A stretch of DNA of 60,813 nt from Butyrivibrio sp. NC3005 (GTDB lineage Bacteria > Bacillota > Clostridia > Lachnospirales > Lachnospiraceae). The stretch is taken from assembly GCF_000424545.1 (NCBI RefSeq), contig NZ_AUKC01000022.1:1-60813 (forward strand), read 5' to 3'. Below are positions 55,001 to 60,813 of the stretch, one piece after another; within the stretch, counting starts at the first letter, position 1, and every line of letters starts with the position of its first letter. The position numbers and the translations under genes were made by a program. The notes below the pieces were generated by a model. That model had not been told where the DNA came from and made no database searches. It was given only the letters and a program-made list of their open reading frames with translations.

Positions 55001-55399
55001 GTAAATACCCGCTCCTGAATACCATCTACTGTTGGGCGATTTATGACATACACTAACTACAAGCAGATTTTCTCCTCTAATAAGAAAATCTGTTAAATCT
55101 ACAGTAAATGAAGAGTATCCATATTTCCATTCAAAGATACATCTTCCATTTAAATACACCTTACTGTCCATATAGACTCCATCAAAAGACACGAATACCT
55201 TCTTATCTTCGGAATCCAACGTAAACTTCTTGTAATAGTAACCCGAACTGTCTCTGTATAACCTTTTTACATCATAGATGAGATAATCGTGAGGAATCTC
55301 CACACTTTCAAATTCATCTATTTTTTTAACAGCGTCTTCGTAGACAGTATCAACCGGAAACTCCTTGAATTTCCAACCATCATTCCACAATAAATCCAT
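52031..55399 (-). CDS. GH2 family glycosidase with accessory C-terminal domains
   Basis: Protein of 1122 residues. An N-terminal sugar-binding sandwich (about 1-145, NSRWYSGAGIYRDV) and an immunoglobulin-like domain lead to the barrel, with acid/base Glu 392 in SIGNEIYD and nucleophile Glu 471 in YGSETSS. Further parts include a DUF4982-like domain (about 600-690, FVELFCNGESFG) and a C-terminal carbohydrate-binding-like sandwich (about 990-1120). No signal peptide, so it acts inside the cell. Family activities include beta-galactosidase, beta-glucuronidase and others; length and layout fit beta-galactosidase-type enzymes, but the substrate here is probably a xylan side-chain or another hemicellulose sugar. 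Confidence 0.88.
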   Translation of the reverse strand: MDLLWNDGWKFKEFPVDTVYEDAVKKIDEFESVEIPHDYLIYDVKRLYRDSSGYYYKKFTLDSEDKKVFVSFDGVYMDSKVYLNGRCIFEWKYGYSSFTVDLTDFLIRGENLLVVSVCHKSPNSRWYSGAGIYRDVTLHVYEKTYIPVNGVYVVPRVLNNSFSTDRENDFLLRISTDVKGKDKDYSVSYFLNGEKLHAISCDDVRVKNTFPVEDDCCEKLENAEYFLVEKPKLWDVRSPFLYSLEVRLSVGEDVIQKRNLKIGFKHAVCTTDKGFFLNGRHIKLNGVCEHHDLGALGSAYHTDAMRRKMIMLKKMGANAIRLTHNMAAENVLELADEMGFMLVSEAFDMWESPKTEYDYARFFQKWHKKDVESWIKRDRNHVSVILWSIGNEIYDTHASTRGVEITKDLVSLVHKYDPLQNAKATIGSNYMPWENAQKCADVLKIAGYNYSEKYYEEHHRQHPDWCIYGSETSSIVQSRGVYHFPLSAGILSEVDYQCSSLGNSITSWGARSYEACACVDRDIPYSMGQFLWTGFDYIGEPTPYHTKNSYFGQIDTAGFPKDAYYVWQSAWTSSDEHPMVHIFPYWDFNENQMIDVRVCSNLAFVELFCNGESFGRQKLSHAVNSGNHLIADYRIPYKKGVLRAVCYDENGVEKAFCEKKSFSDTKSFRVTKEDLPIELKENGLLFYDIEAIDEDGNVVENACDKVKVSVENGILVGLDNGDSTDEDEYKGNIRKLFYGKLLAIVKVTDVKADVKVNVASYGKVPARKVELKALGGCLFTADKKVLKAEAMIHPLNGEYKDIVFEAVTKKGVKSNLVDINVSGNECIMTARGDGEFILRCLLRDSDDKVYSISMLEYTVEGVGKGCVNPYEFVYGIEYSSSIGEVANGNEKGFATARDGETVVSFENIDFGKIGSDEITIPIFALNDERQQIDIFEGIPGCEESKLLGTFYYEKKPIWNVYQDAVWKLPYSLTGIKTLSFKLYNKLHIKGFSFKKPEKMWMRLTPNLADEIYGDSYEMTNEGAIGIGNNVSFAYKDMYNTENGEISIKILGRCDIHNTIHLRFSRENGEDEIKHVLEFDKTSGWEERVFKLPADDYSRFDMVTLLFLPGSLFDLKEFRFFKK

Positions 55400-55502
55400 A
55401 AAGCTATACCCCCTAAGATTCTTGTAACCCTACTTTTTTGAATTCTTTGCCTTATTCTTGGTAACTGATGTCACTTTTTAATTCTATTTTTATTACTTTT
55501 TC

Positions 55503-57461
55503 TTATAACTCCATTCTGAAAGGAGCCATAGGAAGACCTTCCTCGTTATATATAAGCGCACCTGTATTAGTCGCATGATTAACATACAAAATCTTTCCAG
55601 GTCTTTCGACGCATTCAATAGGACATAAAATTATAGTATTTCCTTTAATAATGCATCTGGCTACAAACTTATGCCCTGATTTGTCTATAACATCAAAGTC
55701 ATTAACCTCGCCATCAGCAATTATTTTGCCGTCACAATGGTCTAATTCCAATTTAATCAGATATCTGGAATCATATTTTGTAAATACATCATCAACATCA
55801 GTCACTTTCCCCTTATTATCTCTAAAAACAACAAAAGCCTTACTTACAACCGGTCCTGAATATTCAATGTTCTTCTCAGGATATAAGAAATGAAGCGCAA
55901 GTCTTGACAATCTCTCTCCCACCGGCTGTTTATTCATAGGATGAAGATCGTTATCTTCGCCCAGATCAATAGCACATACCATAGCGGTATTTGGAATTTT
56001 CTCCAAGATTTGTCTTTGCTGCTCACGAATATCGGTCCAAGTATCTTCTGGTTTTAAATCAGCGACAAAGTTTGGAAGCTGCACGAACAAATACGGAAGA
56101 GATTCATCACCCCACGCCTTACGATACCCCTCTATCTGGCGTCTGGATAATTCAAAATATTCATCCGCTTCATCCGCATTAGACTCTCCCTGATACCATA
56201 CAATAGCACCAATTGAATATGGAGTGACAGGTGCTGTCATTCCATTGTACAAACCTGTCGGTTTCCAGTTAATAAAGTCTGTAGGCAGAATTCTTGTTGT
56301 TTTAGCTCCAATTTCATAGCTCCACAAACCTCTTAAATCCATTTCATACTCATCGTTCCAAAGATAAATTTTCTTGCCAGGTGTAATACGTCCATCACCG
56401 TTTTCTACTACAACTCTGATAAGAATCGAGTTTTTTCCTTCACATAAGTATTCATGGTTAACTTCATATTTTCTAGGAGGATACTGATAAAAAGTCTCTC
56501 CAACCTTGTGTCCATTAACCCATACAGTATCACTGTCTGTTATAGTTCCAAGCCATAAATGATAATCATCAGATGATAACTTATCATCCATATTAAATTC
56601 ATGATAAAGCCATACACTTCCACAAAAATTTTTCAATTCGCTATCTCTGAAATACCCAGGAACTACAAGCTTCTTACTATTCTGACTGAAATATCCTTCA
56701 ACATTTTCACCTGCAAGTACTTTTGTCAAAATCTCATCTCTAGAGTCAAGATCTTCATGCCATTTTGCAGAATTTGAAAGATTCTTACTTACTTGTTTCT
56801 CAACAAAACTCTTATCAGCATACATATCAGCTAGCTCTAAGAGTTTGTCATAACCACTAAGCATATCCCTGCTCATCCAGCTAGTTATCTTACTGCCTCC
56901 AAGACTTGAATGAATAAGACCTATTGGCACATTTGTCTCTTTGTAAAGAGCCCTTGCCATAAAATACGCTGAAGCAGAGAAATTCATAATAGTATCTTTT
57001 GACGGCTTAACCCATTCACCAGTCTGTGTATCGAATTCCTCTTTGGCAAAATTAGTGTATTCTGCAATCTTAAAATATCTTATATCATCACAATCACAAG
57101 TTTCAGGAACCTCTTTATAGTTGTCTTTAACTCTCTCTATCATCAAATCCATGTTGGATTGTCCGCTGCAAAAAAATACATCTCCAACACAAATATCTTT
57201 TATTTCTCTAACAGTTGTATTCTCATTATCAGAAGCTTCAAGTGTTAGCTCATATCCTTTTCCAGCAAGAAGCGGTACAAAATAGAAATGAAAGAAACCA
57301 TCACCATCAGATTTTACAGTTTGTGTCTCTTTATCATCATTTCCAGAAAGAGTAGCACTAATCTCAGAAAACTTTTCAGTCACTCCCCAGATATGAATTG
57401 TCTTTTTCTGCTGAAAAACCATCCCATCGCTGAATAATCTGGGCATATTAATAGTACGCAT
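55503..57461 (-). CDS. SASA-family carbohydrate esterase (sialate O-acetylesterase-like)
   Basis: Protein of 652 residues. The SGNH-type Ser is in CSGQSNMDL (Ser 102), a middle block GSKITSWMSRDM follows, and the catalytic Asp/His pair appears near DLGEDNDLHPMNK. A beta-sandwich insert (about 270-370, FNMDDKLSSDDYHLWLG) resembles the carbohydrate-binding domain of this family. Enzymes of this form remove acetyl groups from sialic acids or from xylan sugars. Since it has no signal peptide and neighbours are xylan enzymes, deacetylation of imported acetyl-xylo-oligosaccharides is likely. Its ATG overlaps the TAA of the desulfurase gene by one base (TAATG). Confidence 0.87.
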   Translation of the reverse strand: MRTINMPRLFSDGMVFQQKKTIHIWGVTEKFSEISATLSGNDDKETQTVKSDGDGFFHFYFVPLLAGKGYELTLEASDNENTTVREIKDICVGDVFFCSGQSNMDLMIERVKDNYKEVPETCDCDDIRYFKIAEYTNFAKEEFDTQTGEWVKPSKDTIMNFSASAYFMARALYKETNVPIGLIHSSLGGSKITSWMSRDMLSGYDKLLELADMYADKSFVEKQVSKNLSNSAKWHEDLDSRDEILTKVLAGENVEGYFSQNSKKLVVPGYFRDSELKNFCGSVWLYHEFNMDDKLSSDDYHLWLGTITDSDTVWVNGHKVGETFYQYPPRKYEVNHEYLCEGKNSILIRVVVENGDGRITPGKKIYLWNDEYEMDLRGLWSYEIGAKTTRILPTDFINWKPTGLYNGMTAPVTPYSIGAIVWYQGESNADEADEYFELSRRQIEGYRKAWGDESLPYLFVQLPNFVADLKPEDTWTDIREQQRQILEKIPNTAMVCAIDLGEDNDLHPMNKQPVGERLSRLALHFLYPEKNIEYSGPVVSKAFVVFRDNKGKVTDVDDVFTKYDSRYLIKLELDHCDGKIIADGEVNDFDVIDKSGHKFVARCIIKGNTIILCPIECVERPGKILYVNHATNTGALIYNEEGLPMAPFRMEL

Positions 57462-58612
57462 TACAACTCCTCCATTACATTTTTTAATGTATTTATAACT
57501 TCAATTATATCTTGTCTTGTATTCTCTCTACCAAGCGAAAATCTTATAGCACCTTTGGCCATAGCATCAGTTTTGCCAATTGCTTTTAATACATGCGAAG
57601 AGGTATTTTGGCCTTCTTTGCAGGCTGAGCCATTAGATACGCAAATCCCCTTCATATCGAGAAGAATTCTTAACTTCTCTCCATTTAAACCTTCAAAGCT
57701 AACATTAAGATTGCCGGGAAGCCTGTTCTCCATACTTCCATTTATACTGATTTTAAATTCCGTTTCCAGCTTATCTAATAGAAAACCGCTTAACTCTTGC
57801 AAATACTCACTTTCAGTCTGCATGTTTCTTGTCGCAAGTTCTGCCGCTTCACCCATACCTACAATTCCCGGAACATTCTCTGTCCCAGAACGAAGTCCCA
57901 TTTCCTGACCACCTCCATGAATAAGCGGCATCACATTAGATGAAGCCATAAGGAGTTTATCTTGAATCCGAGAAGAAATATACAAAAAACCAACGCCCTT
58001 TGGACCATAAAACTTGTGCGAAGACGCGCTAAGCATATCTATCTTCATAGAATTTACATCCATCTTCATATGACCAAAAGCTTGAACTGCATCAGTGTGA
58101 AAGAACACCTTTTTACTCCTACACACTTTTCCAATTTCAGCTAAAGGCTGAATCGTACCAATCTCGTTGTTGGCAGACATTATACTAACTAGAATCGTAT
58201 CGTTTCTAATTGCTTTTTCTATTCTTTCTGCTGAAATAAAACCACCCTCATCAGGATCTATAAAAGTTATCTCATAACCCTGTTTTGCCAGAAAATGACA
58301 TGTCTGCAAAATTGCAGGATGTTCAATAGAAGAAGTTATGATATGCCTTCCCTTACTCGCAAAACTATAAGCCATACTTTCAAGAGCCCACGTGTCACTT
58401 TCTGAACCCCCACTTGTAAAAAAAATCTCATTTGCATCACAGCCAATAGCACTTGCAAGCTGTTTTCTACTATTGTAAACAGCTGTTGCCGCCTCGTGCC
58501 CCATCCTATGACCACTACCAGGATTCCCATAGTGCTCGCAGAAATAAGGAAGCATCTTTTGTAATACTCTTTTGTCTACAGCAGTTGTCGCTGCATGATC
58601 TAAATAAATCAT
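57461..58612 (-). CDS. NifS/IscS-like cysteine desulfurase
   Basis: Protein of 383 residues, normal length. The PLP-binding Lys is Lys 200 in ASSHKFYGPKG. The sulfur-carrying Cys is Cys 331 in SNGSACKEGQ, on a short loop as in group I (NifS/IscS). It takes sulfur from cysteine for iron-sulfur clusters or tRNA thiolation. No scaffold gene (IscU/NifU) or thiI lies beside it, and it is joined by overlap to an esterase gene, which is an unusual pairing. A terminator lies just upstream, so it likely has its own promoter within about 20 bases or depends on read-through. Confidence 0.92.
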   Translation of the reverse strand: MIYLDHAATTAVDKRVLQKMLPYFCEHYGNPGSGHRMGHEAATAVYNSRKQLASAIGCDANEIFFTSGGSESDTWALESMAYSFASKGRHIITSSIEHPAILQTCHFLAKQGYEITFIDPDEGGFISAERIEKAIRNDTILVSIMSANNEIGTIQPLAEIGKVCRSKKVFFHTDAVQAFGHMKMDVNSMKIDMLSASSHKFYGPKGVGFLYISSRIQDKLLMASSNVMPLIHGGGQEMGLRSGTENVPGIVGMGEAAELATRNMQTESEYLQELSGFLLDKLETEFKISINGSMENRLPGNLNVSFEGLNGEKLRILLDMKGICVSNGSACKEGQNTSSHVLKAIGKTDAMAKGAIRFSLGRENTRQDIIEVINTLKNVMEEL

Positions 58613-58623
58613 TTCTTTTCTCC

Positions 58624-58666
58624 AAAAAACAAAAATATCCCTCTATGTATTATAGAAGGATATTTT
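58624..58666 (-). terminator. Terminator after the barstar gene
   Basis: On the minus strand AAAATATCC pairs with GGATATTTT, extended by CTTCTAT/ATAGAGG with a mismatch, followed by TTTTTGTTTTTT. It lies about 117 bases past the barstar stop and 12 bases before the desulfurase start. Confidence 0.85.
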
Positions 58667-58782
58667 CAGCTATTACAGTCTTTTTGTGACAATTTCTACT
58701 CATTTTTGGGCAAGAAAGCACCAATGCCCACAGGAAGTTTTGCTGTAAAATATTCCAGCCACCAAAACTAGGCTAACTAGAA

Positions 58783-59061
58783 TTAAACAACAATAAAATT
58801 CACTTTTAAATCATCAAGTTCTGCGCTTGCATCCAAGCATACATCCGTAAGCGCATCAAAATATTCACCTAAAGCATTTCTTGATTGTTCTGAATAAAAA
58901 AAGAAAATAACCTTATGCTCTCCTTTTTCCGTTAAAACATCATATAACGCATCCAAGTTGTCTCCATAATAGTCCGGCGCATCCAGCGATTTCCTCAAAA
59001 CCTTGTGAAGTTCCTCTCTAGAACCAACACCTGTAATATCAATATTAATCAAATTTTCCAT
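58783..59061 (-). CDS. Barstar-like ribonuclease inhibitor
   Basis: Protein of 92 residues, barstar length. The interface segment APDYYGDNLDALYDVL (28-43) holds the Tyr and the two Asp that in barstar plug the barnase active site. A C-terminal LDDLKVNFIV strand matches the family end. It protects the cytoplasm from the ribonuclease coded just upstream. The start lies inside the last 17 bases of the barnase gene, with GAGG 9 bases before it, so the inhibitor is translated from the same message. Confidence 0.9.
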   Translation of the reverse strand: MENLINIDITGVGSREELHKVLRKSLDAPDYYGDNLDALYDVLTEKGEHKVIFFFYSEQSRNALGEYFDALTDVCLDASAELDDLKVNFIVV

Positions 59062-59746
59062 TTGTTATTTCCTCAAAAGTTTTGTAGTGGTCAGATGTAT
59101 AGTATATAAGTCCATCATTTGAAAAAATAATTCTCTTACTGCCCCTCTTTGCTGCATTAAGAGTATCAATATCACACTCATAATAAATACGTCCCTTTTT
59201 CTTTGGAAGAAGCCCTTCATAATTACCAAATCTGTCTCCGCCTATGCATTTATTCTTTGCATATTCATCTAGACTTCCTCCACTCCAACCAAGATTTCTA
59301 GCTTCTTTCTTGGTAATGAAATTTGATGGAATTTTGTTGTAGGTTTGAATATACCTTGCGACATCCTCTTTTGAAGTGTAGATACCATCTTCTTTAATCG
59401 AAGAGGCATTACCAAAAGCCTCCTTGCTGGTAGCCGCTGAGTCTTCATCTGCGTCACTTACACCTTCAGATAAATCTCTTCCAGAATCTGATTCTGAATC
59501 TGATTCCTTATCCGAAGCTGAAAGTACCTTAGAATGGTGCCTACCAGCATCACCACCTTGTACAGAATGATCCCTCACAGATATTTCTTTATTATCTAAA
59601 ATATATGACTTTTCACTCTGAGATAAGTCATTCTGACTTTGCGATTGCAAAGAAGAATTGGAAGTAGAAAAACCGCACCCAATAAGTGATAAAAATAAGG
59701 CAAATACTACAACTATTCTTTTTAAAAAAACAAAATACTTTTTCAT
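59045..59746 (-). CDS. Barnase-like ribonuclease lipoprotein
   Basis: Protein of 233 residues. A signal peptide ends in the lipobox LIGC (Cys 24), so the mature protein should be tethered to the membrane outside the cell. A Ser/Asp/Gln-rich linker of about 90 residues follows, then a barnase domain (about 125-233) with ARYIQTYNKIPSNFITKKEA, quoted by position 130-149. The catalytic set is present: Glu 190 in YYECDI, Arg 205 and His 220 in TSDHYKTF, matching Glu 73, Arg 87 and His 102 of barnase. It cuts RNA after guanosine. Coded with its barstar, it may serve RNA scavenging or competition. Confidence 0.9.
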   Translation of the reverse strand: MKKYFVFLKRIVVVFALFLSLIGCGFSTSNSSLQSQSQNDLSQSEKSYILDNKEISVRDHSVQGGDAGRHHSKVLSASDKESDSESDSGRDLSEGVSDADEDSAATSKEAFGNASSIKEDGIYTSKEDVARYIQTYNKIPSNFITKKEARNLGWSGGSLDEYAKNKCIGGDRFGNYEGLLPKKKGRIYYECDIDTLNAAKRGSKRIIFSNDGLIYYTSDHYKTFEEITNGKFD

Positions 59747-60098
59747 GCGTTTTTATCCTCAGAACATAACTTATTGTTCCTTCAAAAGTCTTATTATAGC
59801 TTTTTTCTGAAAAAAGCCACTCCATTAGCTTCAGCATCTTTGAAAGAAACAAAAAACCGGATACCTGTTCATCCATTCCTTACAAAATTCTTCACGTCTT
59901 GCAATAGCACCCCCTCAAATAGATTCTTGCTATTCTTTCTAGCATTGAAGAAATTCTCTATCATACTCATCCATGCATTACGACTTTATTCTATCATATT
60001 GAACAAAAAAAAGTAAAAAAGCAAAAGAACCACTTTCTTTTGTGAAGGTGATTATTGTAATAGCAACATTTTCATTATATACACTATCTTCTATTAAT
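59747..60098. other. Spacer upstream of barnase
   Basis: No gene is seen. It should hold the barnase promoter on the minus strand. The end near 60000 carries the terminator of the truncated ATPase gene, listed separately. Confidence 0.5.
60004..60042 (-). terminator. Terminator of the truncated ABC ATPase gene
   Basis: On the minus strand CAAAAGAA pairs with TTCTTTTG across a 5-base loop, and CTTTTTTAC with a second T-run follows. It lies about 55 bases past the stop. Confidence 0.75.
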
Positions 60099-60581
60099 TC
60101 ATGCATTCATAAAGCTAGCGTAATTATCCAAAACCTCTTTAGGTTTCCCTATTTCTTTGATTTCCCCATCATGCATCCACATAACCTGATCGCATAATTC
60201 CAATAACGTATCTATATTATGAGAAACAATAATAACCGTTCTATCCTCATCATTTATAAGTTCCTTCATTTTAGCAAGACTCTTCTTCCTAAAACGTTCA
60301 TCGCCCACACTTAGAACCTCATCTACAAGCATAATATCCGTTTCCAACATGGCGGTTATTGCAAAAGCAAGCTTGGAATGCATACCACTAGAATAAGTTC
60401 TAACCGGCCTATCAATAAAGTCTCCAAGTTCAGCAAACTCAATAATCTCGTCCATTTTCTCATGAATCTCGCTCTCCTTAAAACCAAGAAGAAGCCCTGA
60501 CAAAATAATATTAGCTCTTCCAGTTAAAAGAGGCTTGAAACCTACACCAAGTGCCATAAGAGACACAGAATGACCATGTAA
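60099..60581 (-). pseudogene. Polysaccharide-export ABC ATPase, 5' part cut off by a TnpB-type element
   Basis: The 161 codons left of the element code the second half of a Wzt/TagH-type ATPase: ALGVGFKPLLTGRANI, signature RTYSSGMHSKLAFA (the LSGGQ-like loop), Walker B DIMLVDEVLSVGD, and the switch His in VIIVSHNID. Walker A and the Q-loop start are missing. The frame is open right up to the element border at 60581/60582, so the gene was interrupted by insertion and the first half should lie beyond the element. The intact protein would power export of O-antigen, teichoic acid or other glycan. An ATG at 60593 inside the element is not its real start. Confidence 0.82.
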
Positions 60582-60750
60582 GTGAAGCCTCACACGACTA
60601 AAGTCGCGTGCTTCCTATTGCCACAATCTACGTTGTGGTTGCCTTTTAGGGCATCGGACTACGTTTCTGTCCATACGGCTAAAACTCAGTACTTAGTCAA
60701 CTAATATATTGTCTAAGACCGCATTTAAGCTAATAAGGTCAGCCAACGTG
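60582..60750 (-). ncRNA. Probable omega RNA scaffold of the TnpB-type element
   Basis: Two hairpins lie near the element end: CCACAA/TTGTGG (60621-60638) and CACGCGAC/GTCGTGTG (60591-60610). In IS605-type elements this region is transcribed as the guide RNA of TnpB, with the 3' flank as guide. By that rule the guide here would be TTACATGGTCATTCTGTGTC (60581-60562), from the ATPase gene. The 5' border is an estimate. Confidence 0.5.
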
Positions 60751-60813
60751 CAGGTGCTTCTCTTAGAGCACTGAGGGACTTTAGCCTCAATGTCCAACCT
60801 GTCCGTCACCGAA
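60582..60813 (-). mobile_element. Right end of an IS605/IS200-type element with tnpB on the minus strand
   Basis: The 232 bases to the window edge look like the 3' part of a TnpB-coding element. The end carries GCACGCGAC and GTCGTGTG, a stable hairpin (60591-60610), inside an outer GAAGC/GCTTC stem, and the border reads GGCTTCAC. A frame open from the edge to TAA at 60693 (ending NAVLDNILVD) could be the TnpB C-terminus but I do not recognise it with certainty. The tnpB body must lie beyond the window. Confidence 0.6.

Noticed and set aside
60693..60812. Calling the open frame at the right edge a TnpB C-terminus with certainty
   Set aside because: Only 39 codons are visible and they lack the zinc-finger and RuvC motifs that would prove TnpB; kept as part of the element only.

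Overview
The window looks like a chromosome segment of a low-GC, Gram-positive anaerobe of the Lachnospiraceae, close to Butyrivibrio, Pseudobutyrivibrio or Roseburia. This is inferred from gene content: LplB/YtcP-type sugar importers without their own ATPase, YesM/YesN two-component pairs, cytoplasmic xylan-oligosaccharide glycosidases, an [FeFe] hydrogenase with a ferredoxin-like N-terminus, DUF6465 and SprA-like small proteins, strong AGGAGG ribosome sites and AT-rich spacers. I saw no rRNA, tRNA or CRISPR.

Region 1 (1-16.4 kb) is a decaying accessory island. It holds a transposase, a frameshifted DJ-1/PfpI gene, an Rpn-like nuclease with an in-frame EGRL repeat, and a leftward surface-glycan cluster (DUF4422 glycosyltransferase, three more glycosyltransferases, a methyltransferase, a radical SAM enzyme, a deacetylase-glycosyltransferase fusion, a propeller-like protein, FkbM). 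Three cluster genes are frameshifted, and a dead IS3-family copy sits among them. Five cluster proteins carry a similar N-terminal Rossmann-like module ahead of different catalytic domains. The radical SAM gene has an (AT)9 tract just after its start codon and an A7 tract inside it, both out of frame, as in a phase-variable gene.

Region 2 (16.9-25.5 kb) holds a tyrosine recombinase, two small conserved proteins, an ECF sigma / membrane anti-sigma / vWA lipoprotein operon, thioredoxin divergent from an HxlR regulator, a short-chain dehydrogenase and an AraC regulator.

Region 3 (25.6-33.6 kb) is a leftward sugar or nucleoside import locus: nucleoside hydrolase, YesM-like kinase, YesN-like regulator, terminator, binding lipoprotein, two permeases. 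Region 4 (33.7-39.1 kb) has a NodB-LCP fusion protein and a HelD helicase bracketed by two copies of a structured intergenic repeat whose stems covary. Region 5 (39.1-42.3 kb) has a secreted protein and a group B-type [FeFe] hydrogenase.

Region 6 (42.4-57.5 kb) is a glucuronoxylan-oligosaccharide locus: an AguEFG-like importer, GH67 alpha-glucuronidase, GH3 glycosidase, a divergent AraC regulator, a GH2 enzyme and a SASA-family esterase. Imported acidic xylo-oligosaccharides would be trimmed inside the cell. Region 7 (57.5-60.8 kb) has a NifS-like desulfurase, a lipid-anchored barnase with overlapping barstar, and a polysaccharide-export ATPase gene cut by the right end of a TnpB-type element.
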